From Viscum album (Eukaryota > Streptophyta > Magnoliopsida > Santalales > Viscaceae), in assembly GCA_963277665.1 (NCBI GenBank), contig CAUJRU010000141.1, positions 434,001 through 498,000 on the forward strand: a stretch of DNA of 64,000 nt, given 5' to 3'. Below, in pieces: positions 46,832-59,998 of this stretch; position 1 is the stretch's first letter; each line of letters opens with the position of its first letter. A model generated the notes under the pieces. It was given only the letters and a program-made list of their open reading frames with translations, did not search any database and had not been told where the DNA came from. The position numbers and the translations under genes were made by a program.

Positions 46832-47240
46832 TATAAATGAAAGTAGCGTTCATGCGTACGTACGGCTTACCGTCTCCATGAACGGTGCATTTCATTTCTT
46901 ATCCCCAAATGTAATGTACTATTATAAGTACATGTATATAATGGATATATATGATGAATGATATATCTAAATGATGAATATAATTCTGTAATTAAAATAT
47001 ACATACCTATCATTTAGTTTTAATTCCATTAATATGACAAAAAAATGAAAGTAGCGTTCATGCGTACGTACGGCTTACCGTCTCCATGAACGGTGCATTT
47101 CATTTCTTACCTCTAAATGATTATGTAATATTATAAATACATGTATATGCTGGATATATAAGATATATATGATATCCAAATCAGGAATTTCATTCTGGAT
47201 ATAAAGAACCTTTGACCACACGAACAACATGTAATTGTAA
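46832..47240 (+). repeat. Local tandem duplication of about 205 bp in a B LTR
   Basis: The ATGAAAGTAGCGTTCATGCG... block through CATTTCATTTCTTA occurs at about 46835 and again at about 47043, followed each time by a related AT-rich tail. Other B LTRs have it once. Confidence 0.8.
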
Positions 47241-47438
47241 GAAGTCCACTTTCGACTTAAGAACCAAATATCGGCAAAACAAATATTATTAACTTAAATG
47301 ATTACATAATGTTTATGACATGGTAATAAGTGGTATAAAAGTAATAATGAACTTGAAAAATGTTCTTAAGGAATTAAAAATTAACTCAAGTTTATTATTC
47401 AGGAGATTAAAGAACGATCGAGTCAAGTCGGACCCGAG

Positions 47439-48215
47439 GTAAGGGATCCTACAACTCTCTTTCTTTTTAAGTACACTCTTTTATGTCATTTATCTTAAGC
47501 TCATATTTCTTATGATTGGGATGTTCTTTTATATTACATTTACTGTAATTTTTATGTTCATGTGATGAGAGACCCTATTCTCTCTCATCAATCCATTTTG
47601 GAAGTTTTGAGTGGCGCCGTTAGGCTGCCGAACTTTCGTAAGAGATCTAACCTCTCTCTTTCTTTTTAAGTACTCTCCTTTATGTCACTTTTTTTAAACT
47701 CCTCCTTGCAATGTTGGGGGATTTTCTTTTATATTACACTTTCTGTAAATTCTATTGTAATATGATGGGATACTCTATTTGATCTCATCAATCCATATTC
47801 GGATGTTTTATGTGGCGCCGTTAGGCTGCCGAGTTTTCGTAAGGGATTTTTCATCTCACTTTTATTCCCGTGAGATTTATGCTACATTTGCCAAAAATTC
47901 CCTTGAGTGGTGTATGTACTGCCCATTATTCTACTCTTTGTGTAATATACTTTCGTTTATGAGTATTTACATCAATGATCTTTTTTCCTTCTTTCATGGA
48001 TTGTATGTTTTGAAAGATACCCAAGTCGGTAAGGGAACCATTCACCCTCCTCTTTTTTAAAAGACTTCTTTTGTTGGGTATTTTAATTTACATATCGTTA
48101 TGTTGGGATATGTTCTCATATATCCTTATTGATGTAAATTTTATGTCCAGGTGATGAGATACTCTTTTTATCTCTCATCAACTCTTTTTGATGTGATGCC
48201 GTTAGGCTGTCAAGG
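47439..48215 (+). repeat. Four GTAAG modules of about 200 bp in B LTR
   Basis: GTAAG occurs at 47439, 47638, 47839 and 48029 (spacing 199, 201, 190). The first two modules are the most alike (CTCTTTCTTTTTAAGTAC, TTATATTACA, TCATCAATCCAT, GGCGCCGTTAGGCTGCC). The last module ends with GCCGTTAGGCTGTC. Confidence 0.75.
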
Positions 48216-49062
48216 GAACTTTTTAACCCAATTTCGATTTCTTTGGGTTCAACTTGTAGTCATTGAATATGTCATCCATTGAATATGTGTGAATGACCTT
48301 TTATTGTTTTACACTTAATATCCACTTATATTGGGTGTATATATATTTGTCACACATATTTTTGAGATTTATTTGTCCTTATTTTAAGGATACCTTCTTT
48401 ATAAGGGATTTCATCACATTTGACATTTCTATTGAGGGTTCATTGTTGTTATGCACCAATTCACTCTTATATGGTGTATATACTGTCCTTTGGAGTATTA
48501 TATCATGAATCCTTTTATTCTCATGATATTATAAAGTTCTGACTAAATGTTATTCCTCGATTATTGTATTCAAGTGTCTCTAATTTTGGTAAAACCCCTT
48601 TAACCAAAATATCGTTTTAAATGTTTTAATTATTTGTTCTTATTAATATCCATGTTTTCAAAATGGTTTTAAGGATTTATTTATATGGATATTAATGGTT
48701 TAAAATGTTAAAAGCTTCAAGGTGGTATGGGACACTTTGAGTCAAAAATCTCTTTATTAAATGTTTTAAATGGTTTTGGAAATGGTTTCTTTTTGAATGG
48801 ATTCATTATTTCAATATCCTAAAATGTTATATTGTGATTGAAATGTGGAAATGTTATGTTTCCTTTATTCATGTTTATGTGATACGATTATGTTATGGTT
48901 CTTGGGCATTGTTATGAAGAACGGGTGGTTCTGTGATAAACTAAGGGCGGGTGAGCCCGATATAGCTCTCCAATGCATTGGGTAACGAGAAGGAGTGAAA
49001 CGTTAAGGTTTCTACGAATAGATTTAGGGAATATACTGTGATGGGTATTCCAAACGTAACCA

Positions 49063-52000
49063 CTTTGGTTGGGAAATGACATAAATAACATTTTATTTAA
49101 TGTAAAAGTAAAATTGACACAAACATGATATGTTTTACTAAAACAATTTTTAAGTGGGGTTATACAAATCATCTTTTTGATTATAAATATTTATTGGAAA
49201 GATAAAAAGATTTCCTACATCATAGTATTTTTTTTATAATTTTTAGACATTATATAAATTAAATTATTTATGACATAATAATGATGCAGCGATGACATCA
49301 TTATTTGACGATTTAAATAAAATGGAAAGATAATGTAAAATCTATGAACTACACATGTCCAAAACTTATTGGATGAGTGGATTTCGAAGCCTTATCACCT
49401 TATCCACGAATTATATCAATGTGGGACCTTTTTAAATCTAAACACATTTTCAAATAAAGTAATATTTCTTTACTTTCCAAAAGTACCCCTCCTCTCCTCT
49501 TATAAAAGGCCCCCACCTCTACCTCATTTAACACACTCCTCAAGCCTTTGGCTCGGCCAACCCCTGCCCATTTACTCTCTACACATCACTCTCCTCATCC
49601 TAGAGGATTACCTTTGGGAATAACCCTTTCAAAGGAAGCCTTTAGTCTCAAATCAAAAGGAGTTACACTTTTAAAGGTAATTCATTCTCTCACGTTCATT
49701 TGTTTTATTTTGCTTCTCCAACCCCCTAAACTCTTTTTATTTACTTCTTTTGTAACAAAAACAGTATCTTAAATATACTAAGATGTTGTTATAAGATTTA
49801 TTCGAGCTACACTCTCACACAACTACATCAAATGGTTAAAGAACATACGGTTTCTGTGGATGGTGAAATTCTGCCTCCCGAAACGATGATTGTTCAATAC
49901 TCATTTAACACCTTCAAAGGTGGCCATTATGATGTCACTATTTTTATATATGATATATAATATGTTTATGTTTTATTTATTCTTCTGTATTTTTCATTTT
50001 TGTCTTACCTTTATGGCTTCCATTATGGGTATACGCGATATCTTCATTTAAGGAAGTGCGGACTACCGCCCCCTCAAAGTGATTTGATTCGTTAAATTCC
50101 ATATGTGGGATGTATAAAGGATGGAAATATGATATTATATATGATATTATACTGGAATTATAATATACCTTTATATCATTCCATTCTATAAAATACGAAA
50201 TAGAAATGAAAGTAGCGTTCATGCGTACGTACGGCTTACCGTCTCCATGAACGGTGCATTTCATTTCTTACCTGTAAATGATTATGTAATGTTTTAAATT
50301 CATGCATGTACTGGATATATATGACATATATGATATCTAAATAATTAATACAATTATGGATATAATAAACATTTGGCCACACGAACAACATGTAATTGTA
50401 AGAAGTCCACTTTCGACTTAAGAACCAAATATCGGCAAAACAAATATTATTAACTTAAATGATTACATAATGTTTATGACATGGAAATAAGTGATATAAA
50501 AGGAATAATAAGCTTGAAAAAGGTTCTTAATCAAGTATAAATTAACTCAAGTTTATTATTCAGGAGATTAAAGAACGATCGAGTCATGTCGAACCCGAGG
50601 TAAGGGATCCTACAACTCTCTTTCTTTTTAAGTACACTCTTTTATGTCATTTATTTTAAGCTCATCTTTCTTATGATTGGGATGTTCTTTTATATTAAAT
50701 TTACTGTAATTTTTATGTTCATGTGATGAGAGACCCTATTCTCTCTCATCAATCCATTTTGGAAGTTTTGAGTGGCGCCGTTAGGCTGCCGAACTTTCGT
50801 AAGAGATCTAACCTCTCTCTTTCTTTTTAAGTACTCTCCTTTATGTCACTTCTTTTAAACTCCTCCTTGAAATGTTGGGGGATTTTCTTTTATATTCCAA
50901 TTGCTGTAAATTCTATTGTAATATTATGGGATACTCTATTTGATCTCATCAATCCATATTCGGAAGTTTTATGTGGCGTCGTTAGGCTGCCGAGTTTTCG
51001 TAAGGGATTTTTCATCTCACTTTTATTCCCGTGAGATTTATGCTACATTTGCCACAAATTCCATTGAGTGGTGTATTTACTGCCCATTATTCTACTCTTT
51101 GTGTAATATAATTTCGTTTATGAGTATTTACATCAATGATCTATTGTCCTTCTTTCATGGGGTGTATGTTTTGAAAGATACCCAAGTCGGTAAGGGAACC
51201 TTTCACCCTCCTCTTTTTTAAAAGACTTCTTTTGTTGGGTCTTTTAATTAACATATTTTTATGTTGGGATGTGTTCTAATATATCCTTATTGATGTAAAA
51301 TTTATGTCCAAGTGATGAGATACACTTTTTATCTCTCATCAACTCATTTTGATGTGACGCCGTTAGGCTGTCAAGGGAACTTCTTAACCCAATTTCGATT
51401 TCTTTGGGTTCAACCTGTTGTCATTGAATATGTCATCCATTGAATATGTGTGAATGAACTTTTATTGTTTTACACTTAATATCCACTTATATTGGGTGTA
51501 TTTATATTTGTCACACATATTTTGAGATTGATTTGTCCTTAATTTAAGGATACCTTCTTTATAAGGGATTTCATCACATTTGACATTTCTATTGAGGGTT
51601 CATTGTTGTTATGCACCAATTCACTCTTATATGGTGTATATACTGTCCTTTGGAGTATTATATCATGAATCCTTTTATTCTCATGATATTATAAATTTCT
51701 GACTAAATGTTATTCCTCGATTATTGTATTCAAGTGTCTCTAATTTTGGTAAAACCCCTTTAACCAAAATATCGTTTTAAATGTTTTAATTATTTGTTCT
51801 TATTAATATCCATGTTTTCAAAATGGTTTTAAGGATTTATTTATATGGATATTAATGGATTAAAATGTTAAAAGCTTCAAGGTGGTATGGGAAACTTTGA
51901 TTCAAAAATCTCTTTATTAAATGTTTTAAATGGTTTTGGAAATGGTTTCTTTTTGAATGGATTCATTATTTCAATATCCAAAAATGTTATATTGTGATTG

Positions 52001-52704
52001 AAATGTGGAAATATTATGTTTCCTTTATTCATGTTTTATGTGATATGATTATGTTATGGTTCTTGGGCATTGTTATGAAGAACGGGTGGTTTCGTGACAA
52101 ACTAAGGGCGGGTGAGCCCGTAATAGCTCTCCAATGCATTGGGTAACGTGAAGGAGTGAAACGTTAAGGTTTCTCCGAAGAGATTTAGGGAATATACTGT
52201 GATGGGTATTCCGAACGTAACCAAGAGGGTTACTCCCTATGTAAAAATGTTATGAATGCCTCAAGTTACCTTTATGTCTTATGTTTTCTATGATTTATTC
52301 ATGGTTTGACGAGGTATGTTAAAGTGCCTATGTTTTATGGGTAAAGTATGATTTCATTCTTATGTATATATGAACTCATGTTTCCTTTCCTTATTTTTAT
52401 AACCCTTACTGAGCTTTTTATGCCCATCCCTAGTTTTTGAAATGTTTTTCACAGGTCAAGGGAAAGATACATGATGTGATGATAGTGTCAAGGATGTGTC
52501 AAGAAAGAATCCATGTTTTATTTTCAATATGTTTCCGTTGATGGGAAGAATGAATACTGTCTTTTTGTAACCACTTTGTTTAAATGTGGAATGTAATGCA
52601 AGTTTCATGATCTAATTCTCTAAAACTCTAAACCTGAAAAGATCCTCAATGTGTAATCTTGTAATAACTCAAGATTAAGTAAGGTTTAAGGCTGGGGCCT
52701 TATA
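49063..52704 (+). repeat. Family B LTR, 5'-truncated, 5' LTR of the right-hand B copy
   Basis: Begins inside the LTR (CACTTTGGTTGGGAAATGAC, about 1.18 kb from the normal start), joined directly to the preceding fragment. It carries TATA (49501-49507), micro-ORF (49832), four modules, hairpins and a normal end GGGGCCTTATA at 52704, followed by a PBS. Confidence 0.9.
49501..49507 (+). promoter_or_regulatory. TATA box of B LTR
   Basis: TATAAAA after a CT-rich stretch. Confidence 0.75.
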
Positions 52705-52908
52705 GTTGGTATCAAAGGTCGGTTTAGATAACTTTAGAGGTTAGGTTATTCTTTAAGCATAAGTGACATTACCATAATGGTTAGGATTTCAGAAAGAGTC
52801 CTAGTTTTAGATAAAGTGAATGAGTAAGTGTATCTTATTTTTTACCTTCTTCATTAGTACATGATGATTTTGTTGATATACTCACACTGAAATTTCTGTT
52901 TTTAGTGA

Positions 52909-53070
52909 ATGGATGGATCTAGCAGGCACCAAAGTGACAATTGGTTTGAAGGAAACTGTGGTGGTTCTCTGATTAAGATACTAGATAAAATGGAGGATTC
53001 AACGAGGAATCTCATGGCTGTTCTAAACCAACTATCAAGGATTCATTATCAACCACTTCAACCTTGGTGA
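52909..53070 (+). pseudogene. Family B gag remnant, N-terminal part only
   Basis: A 53-codon frame from ATG 52909 to TGA 53068-53070, starting MDGSSRHQSD, homologous to the first 53 residues of the 194-aa protein at 8176-8760 but with many replacements. Frame and homology are lost after HYQPLQPW, and none of the zinc knuckles remains. Confidence 0.7.
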
Positions 53071-53302
53071 GTTCTCTAATGCATCATGTATGAGATGGAA
53101 AACTTGATGTGGAAATTCAGGTAATAATTATTAAGGTAACCATTAGGGTTTATATGATCCTTACTTTTTAGGTAATTATGGGTTACTCTATGGTATGATG
53201 GAAAATGAAGGGCATGAGATAAAATTGAGGTTAAAATATGTTATGATTATTCTTGAAGATTTTATCTCATTTTGGGGAATGTTTTAAGAATTATATAGTT
53301 TT

Positions 53303-53425
53303 GGAAAAAGGACAACACGCAGACCGTGTGACAACCCGTCGCGTCGGACAAAGCTGCGGGAATCAAACCCACAACCAAAGTGCGACTGGTATTTATCGCC
53401 TACCACTGGACTACGTGAAGTCCCT
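53303..53425 (-). repeat. tRNA-like / SINE-like insert, third copy
   Basis: On the minus strand the A box is TAGTCCAGTGG (53413-53403) and the B box GGTTTGATTCC, a C to T change of the CpG in the consensus. It is inserted at the same place and orientation relative to element B as the copies at 470 and 7590. Confidence 0.6.
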
Positions 53426-54358
53426 AGTTAGTTTGACTGATTCTTTTTAGTTATATGATTTTATGAATTAAGAGTAAGTTGATTTTGGGTTATTTATGAA
53501 AATTATTAACCTATCATAGAGGATATCTGATTAGGTTAATTACTTTTCAATGTGAGACTTTAGGAGCAACTGAGGTTGTTTGGAGATAAATGTTATGATT
53601 TAACTTGGAAGACTATGTGACTAAATCCTTAAAATATTTGGGTTTCAATCTTATATTGGTTTACTTTGAAGAATTTTATGGAAAAATTGTTTATCAGATG
53701 GTCCTCGTTGAACTTTGGGTTTTGTTGGACAAGTTTTGGAGATTAAGAATAGATTTTCTTTTTATAAGGGGTTATCCTTTTCTGGATTATCTGGTCTTGT
53801 ACTAACCTTTTTGGTTTTGGTTTTGGTTAAAGCCTAAATACATGGGAAGTATATAGTTCTATTTTGTGGATTAGGTGATTCTCTAGAAGTTGATTATAGT
53901 ACTCTTAATGTGAACAAGTCTTCGTAAATACTCGTCTTTTGGAGAAAATATGAGTTTGTGTAAGGAATCTAATAAAAGTTGCAAGTCAATATGATAAGTG
54001 ATTATGTTTCCTTATGAATAAATTCCTCAATAAAAAGTAACTTAAAACAAAAATGTTGTCTATTAACTTTTCCTACTGGGGAATCGAATATCGTTTAACC
54101 CATCACAAGTTTGTGATTTTCTCGTGGTTAACTTTCTCCTAAACATGTTTTCTATCACTCTCCATCAGAACATGACCCTTTGTTTTTTCCTCCATGTCCA
54201 TATTTTCATACTTGGAATCCTAGTATGGGTTAACTCGGGTGACCTTTGTACTTATCTCTCTTTATTTTAAAGAGTTTGTTTTACCGACTTTTGTTCCGAT
54301 GTGGGACATTCAAGGATGTTTCCAAGCGCAATTTTAAAATTGCGAGGACGCAATTCAC

Positions 54359-54373
54359 AAAAGGGGGGAAGGA
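54359..54373 (+). other. Polypurine tract of right-hand B copy
   Basis: AAAAGGGGGGAAGGA directly before TGTAACACCCCAGG. Confidence 0.88.
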
Positions 54374-55991
54374 TGTAACACCCCAGGTAAATAAAGAATA
54401 TGACATTTTCATATTTATCCCTATTTGTGAATAAAATATTAATATGACTTTAAAGGGGACGCTATGCTCGATGGCATACCCAACACGCAACAACGAGTTT
54501 CTTGGGAATCTTACGTTGCACTCTAATAATATTATTTTAAATGGTAGTTAACATGTAGCCGTTGTATTGGCGGGAATGGATAGAAATAACTAAAATATTA
54601 TTATATATTTTTAAATGTTTTTACATTTAACCAATAGAGGATAAAGGCTTAAAATACGGAAAGAATTCAATTTTAGGTGTATATGCCCTAGTTTTCACTA
54701 AAGGTTCACTTATCGCCTTTTAATGGAGAACTTTCATTAAATATAGTTTCGATCACTCTTATACATTATTTTGGACCAAATAAAACTCTTATTAAGAATC
54801 GGGACATCAAATTTTACTTTGTGTAATTTTTTGGTATTTTTCCGATAGAGTTCATTTTTTTAATGAATAGTGTAAAATGTTGTGTTTTGATTCAAAATCT
54901 CTTTTTAATCTAATTTATTTATATGATTAGATTATATTTTGAATTGGTTTTAAAGTGAAATTAGAAAATATTTTTACCATTAAATCCAATAGTGGTCGTT
55001 GGAATCAATTTCACTTTGAAATCAGACTTAAACTAGTGTCAATCTTTTGATACTTATTGTTTCATAAAACACGCTATTTGTCATGACAACGGGAATTAAT
55101 TATTAAATTAATTAATGTGACTTATATGTTTTGAATTTTGTAAAATGGACTTCATTTTTGAATTCAGAATATCAAATATAGCTTAGGGTGAATTTTTGGG
55201 ATTTTTCTGAAAAACTTCAATTTTTGATGAATAGTGAAACCACTAAGTGGTACTTATAAAAACTGATTTTCTGTTTAAATGAAATTTTGCCATCATTGTG
55301 TTTTGATTTTCAAAAATCCGACATACATAGTTGTCATTAAGAAGTAAAATGTGGTTCAATGAGATTAAAATAATTTTTTGGTGAATAGTAACTTATTAAG
55401 TTTTTAATCGCGATTAGAGGTAATTAGTGTAGTTTAAGGTAAAAATGATATTATAAGAATGTGAAAACACCATGACACTTGTCCTACACCTATTGGTTGT
55501 ATCATGGCCGACCAAGACAAGCCACGGGTCAACTTGGGGACCCCATGGATCTACTTTGGTTGGGAAATGACATAAATAACATTTTATTTAATGTAAAAGT
55601 AAAATTGAAACAAACATGATATGTTTTACTAAACAAATTTTTAAGTGGGGTTATAAAAGTCATATTTTTGATTATAAATATTCATTGGAAAGATAAAAAG
55701 ATTTCATACATCATAGTATTTTTTTTATAATTTTTAGACATTAAATAAATTAAATTATTTATGACATAATAATGATGCAGCGATGACATCATTATTTGAC
55801 GATTTAAATAAAATGGAAAGATAATGTAAAATCTATAAACTACACATGTCAAAAACTTATTGTATGAGTGGATTTAGAAGCCTTATCACCTTATCCACTA
55901 ATTATATCAATGTGGGACCTTTTGAAACCGAGACTCATTTTCAAATAAAGTAATATTTCTTTACTTTCCAAAAGTACCCCTTCTCTCCTCT

Positions 55992-55998
55992 TATAAAA
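55992..55998 (+). promoter_or_regulatory. TATA box of complete right B LTR
   Basis: TATAAAA in the conserved context. Confidence 0.75.
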
Positions 55999-56167
55999 GG
56001 CCCCCACCTCTACCTCATTTAACACACTCCTAAAGCCTTTGGCTCGGCCAAACCATGCCCATTTACTCTCTACACATCACTCTCCTCATCCTAGAGGATT
56101 CCCTTTGGGAAGAATCCTTTCAAAGGAAGCCTTTAGGCTCAAATCAAAAGGAGTTACACTTTTAAAG

Positions 56168-58944
56168 GTAATTCATTCTCTCATGTTCATTTGTTTTATT
56201 TTGCTTCTCCAACCCCCTAAACTCTTTTTATTTACTTCTTTTGTAACAACACCAGTATATTAAATATACCAGGATGTTGTTATAATATTTATTCGAGCTA
56301 CACTCTCACACAACTACATCAAATGGTTAAAGAACATACGGTTTCTGTGGATGGTGAAATTCTGCCTCCCGAAACGATGATTGTTCAATACTCATTTAAC
56401 ACCTTCAAAGGTGGCCATTATGATGTCACTATTTTTATATATGATATATAATATGTTTATGTTTTATTTATGCTTCTGTATTTTTCATTTTTGTCTTACC
56501 TTTATGGCTTCCATTATGAGTATACGCGATATCTTCATTTAAGGAAGTGCGGACTACCGCCCCCTCAAAGTGATTTGATTCGTTAAATACCATATGTGGG
56601 ATGTATAAAGGATGGAAATATGATATTATATATGATATTATACTGGAATTATAATATACCTTTATATCATTCCATTCTATAAAATACGAAATAGAAATGA
56701 AAGTAGCGTTCATGCGTACGTACGGCTTACCGTCTCCATGAACGATGCATTTCATTTCTTACCTCTAAATGATTATGTAATGTTATAAATTAATGCATGT
56801 AATGGATATATATGACATATATGATATCTACATAATGAATACAATTCTGGATATAATAAACATTTGGCCACACGAACAACATGTAATTGTAAGAAGTCCA
56901 CTTTCGACTTAAGAACCAAATATCGGCAAAACAAATATTATTAACTTAAATGATTACATAATGTTTATGACATGGAAATAAGTGATATAAAAGGAATAAT
57001 ATGCTTGAAAAAGGTTCTTAATCAAGTAGAAATTAACTCAAGTTTATTATTCAGGAGATTAAAGAACGATCGAGTCAAGTCGAACCTGAGGTAAGGGATC
57101 CTACAACTCTCTTTCTTTTTAAGTACACTCTTTTATGTCATTTATTTTACGCTCATCTTTCTTATGATTGGGATGTTCTTTTATATTAAATTTACTGTAA
57201 TTTTTATGTTCATGTGATGAGAGACCCTATTCTCTCTCATTAATCCATTTTGGAAGTTTTGAGTGGCGCCGTTAGGCTGCCGAACTTTCGTAAGAGATCT
57301 AACCTCTCTCTTTCTTTTTAAGTACTCTCCTTTATGTCACTTCTTTTAAACTCCTCCTTGCAATGTTGGGGGATTTTCTTTTATATTCCACTTGCTTTAA
57401 ATTCTATTTTAATATGATGGGATACTCTATTTTATCTCATCAATCCATATTCGGAAGTTTTATGTGGCGTCGTTAGGCTGCCGAGTTTTCGTAAGGTATT
57501 TTTCATCTCACTTTTATTCCCGTGAGATTTATGCTACATTTGCCACAAATTCCATTGAGTGGTGTATGTACTGCCCATTATTCTACTCTTTGTGTAATAT
57601 ACTTTCGTTTATGAGTATTTACATCAATGATCTATTGTCCTTCTTTCATGGGGTGTATGTTTTGAAAGATACCCAAGTCGGTAAGGGAACCTTTCACCCT
57701 CCTCTTTTTTAAAAGACTTTTTTGTTGGTTCTTTTAATTTACATATTTTTATGTTGGGATATGTTCTCATATATCCTCATTGATGTAAATTTAATGTCCA
57801 TGTGATGAGATACACTTTTTATCTCTCATCAACTCATTTTGATGTGACGTCGTTAGGCTGTCAAGGGAACTTCTTAACCCAATTTCGATTTCTTTGGGTT
57901 CAACATGTAGTCATTGAATATGTCATCCATTGAATATGTGTGAATGACATTTTATTGCTTTACAATTAATATCCACTTATATTGGGTGTATTTATATTTG
58001 TCACACATATTTTGAGATTGATTTGTCCTTAATTTAAGGATACCTTCTTTATAAGGGATTTCCTCACATTTGACATTTCTATTGAGGGTTCATTGTTGTT
58101 ATGCACCAGTTCACTCTTATATGGTGTATATACTGTCCTTTGGAGTATTATATCATGAATCCTTTTATTCTCATGATATTATAAAGTTCTGACTAAATGT
58201 TATTCCTCGGTTATTGTATTCAAGTGTCTCTAATTTTGGTAAAACCCCTTTAACCAAAATATCGTTTTAAATGTTTTAATTATTTGTTCTTATTAATATC
58301 CATGTTTTCAAAATGGTTATAAGGATTTATTTATATGGATATTTATGGTTTAAAATGTTAAAAGCTTCAAGGTGTTATGGGAAACTTTGATTCAAAAATC
58401 TCTTTATTAAATGTTTTAAATGGTTTTGGAAATGGTTTCTTTTTGAATGGATTCATTATTTCAATATCCTAAAATGTTATATTGTGATTGAAATGTGGAA
58501 ATATTATGTTTCCTTTATTCATGTTTTATGTGATACGATTATGTTATGGTTCTTGGGCATTGTTATGAAGAACGGGTGGTTTCGTGATAAACTAAGGGTA
58601 GGTGAGCCCGTAATATCTCTCCAATGCATTGGGTAACGCGAAGGAGTGAAACGTTAAGGTTTCTCTGAAGAGATTTAGGGAATATACTGTGATGGGTATT
58701 CCGAACATAACCAAGAGGGTTACTCCCTATGTAAGAATCTTACGAATGCCTCAAGTTACCTTTATGTCTTATGTTTTCTATGATTTATTCATGGTTTGAT
58801 GAGGTATGTTAAAGTGCCTATGTTTTATGGGTAAAGTATGATTTCATTCTTATGTATATATGAACTCATGTTTCCTTTCCTTATTTTTATAACCCTTACT
58901 GAGCTTTTTATGCTCATCCCAGGTTTTTGAAATGTTTTTCACAG
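56168..58944 (+). other. Predicted intron inside right B LTR
   Basis: AAAG|GTAATTC to TTTTTCACAG|GTCAAGGG, 2,777 nt. See the matching interval in the left LTR. Confidence 0.45.
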
Positions 58945-59194
58945 GTCAAGGGAAAGGTACATGATGTGATGATAGTGTCAAGGATGTGTCAAGAAAGAAT
59001 CCATGTTTTATTTTCAATATGTTTCCGTTGATGGGAAGAATGAATAATGTCTTTTTGTAACCACTTTGTTTAAATGTGGAATGTAATGCAAGTTTCATGA
59101 TCTAATTCTCTAAAACTCTAAACCTGAAAAGATCCTCAATGTGTAATCTTGTAATAACTCAAGATTAAGTAAGGTTTAAGGCTGGGGCCTTATA

Positions 59195-59998
59195 GTTTCT
59201 TCATTCCCATCAATGGAAACACGTTTAAAATAAAACATGGATTATTTGTTGACACATCCTTGACTCTATCATATTATCATGTACCTTTCCCTTGACCTGT
59301 GAAAAACATTTCAAAAACTTTGGATGAGCATAAAAACTCAGTATGGGTTAAAAAAACATGGAAAGGAAACATGAGTTCATACATACATAAGAATGAAATC
59401 ATACTTTACCCATAAAACATAGGCACTTTAACATACCCCATAAAATCATGAATAAATCATAGAAATCATAAGACATAAAGGTAACTTGAGGCATTCATAA
59501 CATTCTTACGTAGGGAGTAACCCTCTTGGTTACGTTTGGAATACCCATCACAGTATATTCCCTAAAATCTCTTCAGAGAAACCTTAACGTTTCACTCCAT
59601 CGCGTTACCCAATGCATTGGAGAGCTATAACGGGCTCAACCGCCCTTAGTTTATCACGGAACCACCCGTCTTCATAATAATGCCCAAGAACCATAACATA
59701 ATCATATCACATAAAACATGCATAAAGGAAACATAACATTTCCACATTTCAATCACGAGATATCAATACAACACATTGATATAATAAAAACATTATGAAA
59801 ACCATTTTCAATACCAAAGTAAAAGAAAAGTAAAACATGGTATTTATTTTTCTTCTAAAAAGAAGGTATGGCTTGTAGAGGAAGCCGAAACTCAAATAAC
59901 GGTCATGACGGCGGAGAAGTCGTTGTCGCCGCATACGTACGACAACAACATTCCCTTTTTGTCGTTTAGTAAACGCTTCGTATAAAAAAGATTCATTT
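59195..59998 (-). repeat. Inverted family A LTR fragment
   Basis: Reverse complement of an A LTR from near its 3' end (equivalent to about 20630) back to about 19840. It begins directly after GGGGCCTTATAGT of the B LTR and ends at GTATAAAAAAGATTC, where a B LTR resumes. Confidence 0.88.

Larger units (their letters stand above)
44705..49062 (+). repeat. Family B LTR fragment, plus strand
   Basis: Begins about 205 bp inside the B LTR and runs to the hairpin block, breaking at ...CCAAACGTAACC. It contains TATA (46125-46131), micro-ORF (46456, open for 87 codons), a local tandem duplication around 46835-47105, four GTAAG modules and the GGTATGGGACAC hairpin (48716-48740). Confidence 0.88.
52705..54373 (+). 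mobile_element. Family B internal region, right-hand copy (1.67 kb, deleted)
   Basis: PBS TGGTATCAAAGG (52707-52718), a short gag remnant, the SINE-like insert, then a palindrome CGCAATTTTAAAATTGCG (54327-54344), a hairpin (54338-54355) and a PPT (54359-54373). It is about 620 bp shorter than the left copy; the zinc-knuckle coding part is missing. Confidence 0.85.
54374..59194 (+). repeat. Family B LTR, complete, 3' LTR of the right-hand B copy
   Basis: 4,821 bp from TGTAACACCCCAGG to GGGGCCTTATA, close in length to the left complete LTR (4,825). TATA 55992-55998, predicted donor 56168, micro-ORF 56323, antisense frame 56468-56755, four modules from about 57090, hairpin 58366-58390, hairpin block 58595-58735, predicted acceptor ending 58944. 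The sequence after the end is not a PBS but an inverted A LTR piece. Confidence 0.92.

Noticed and set aside
47439..48215. CRISPR-like or satellite array
   Set aside because: Only four diverged units of about 200 bp inside each LTR, no short identical repeats with unique spacers; plant retroelement context.
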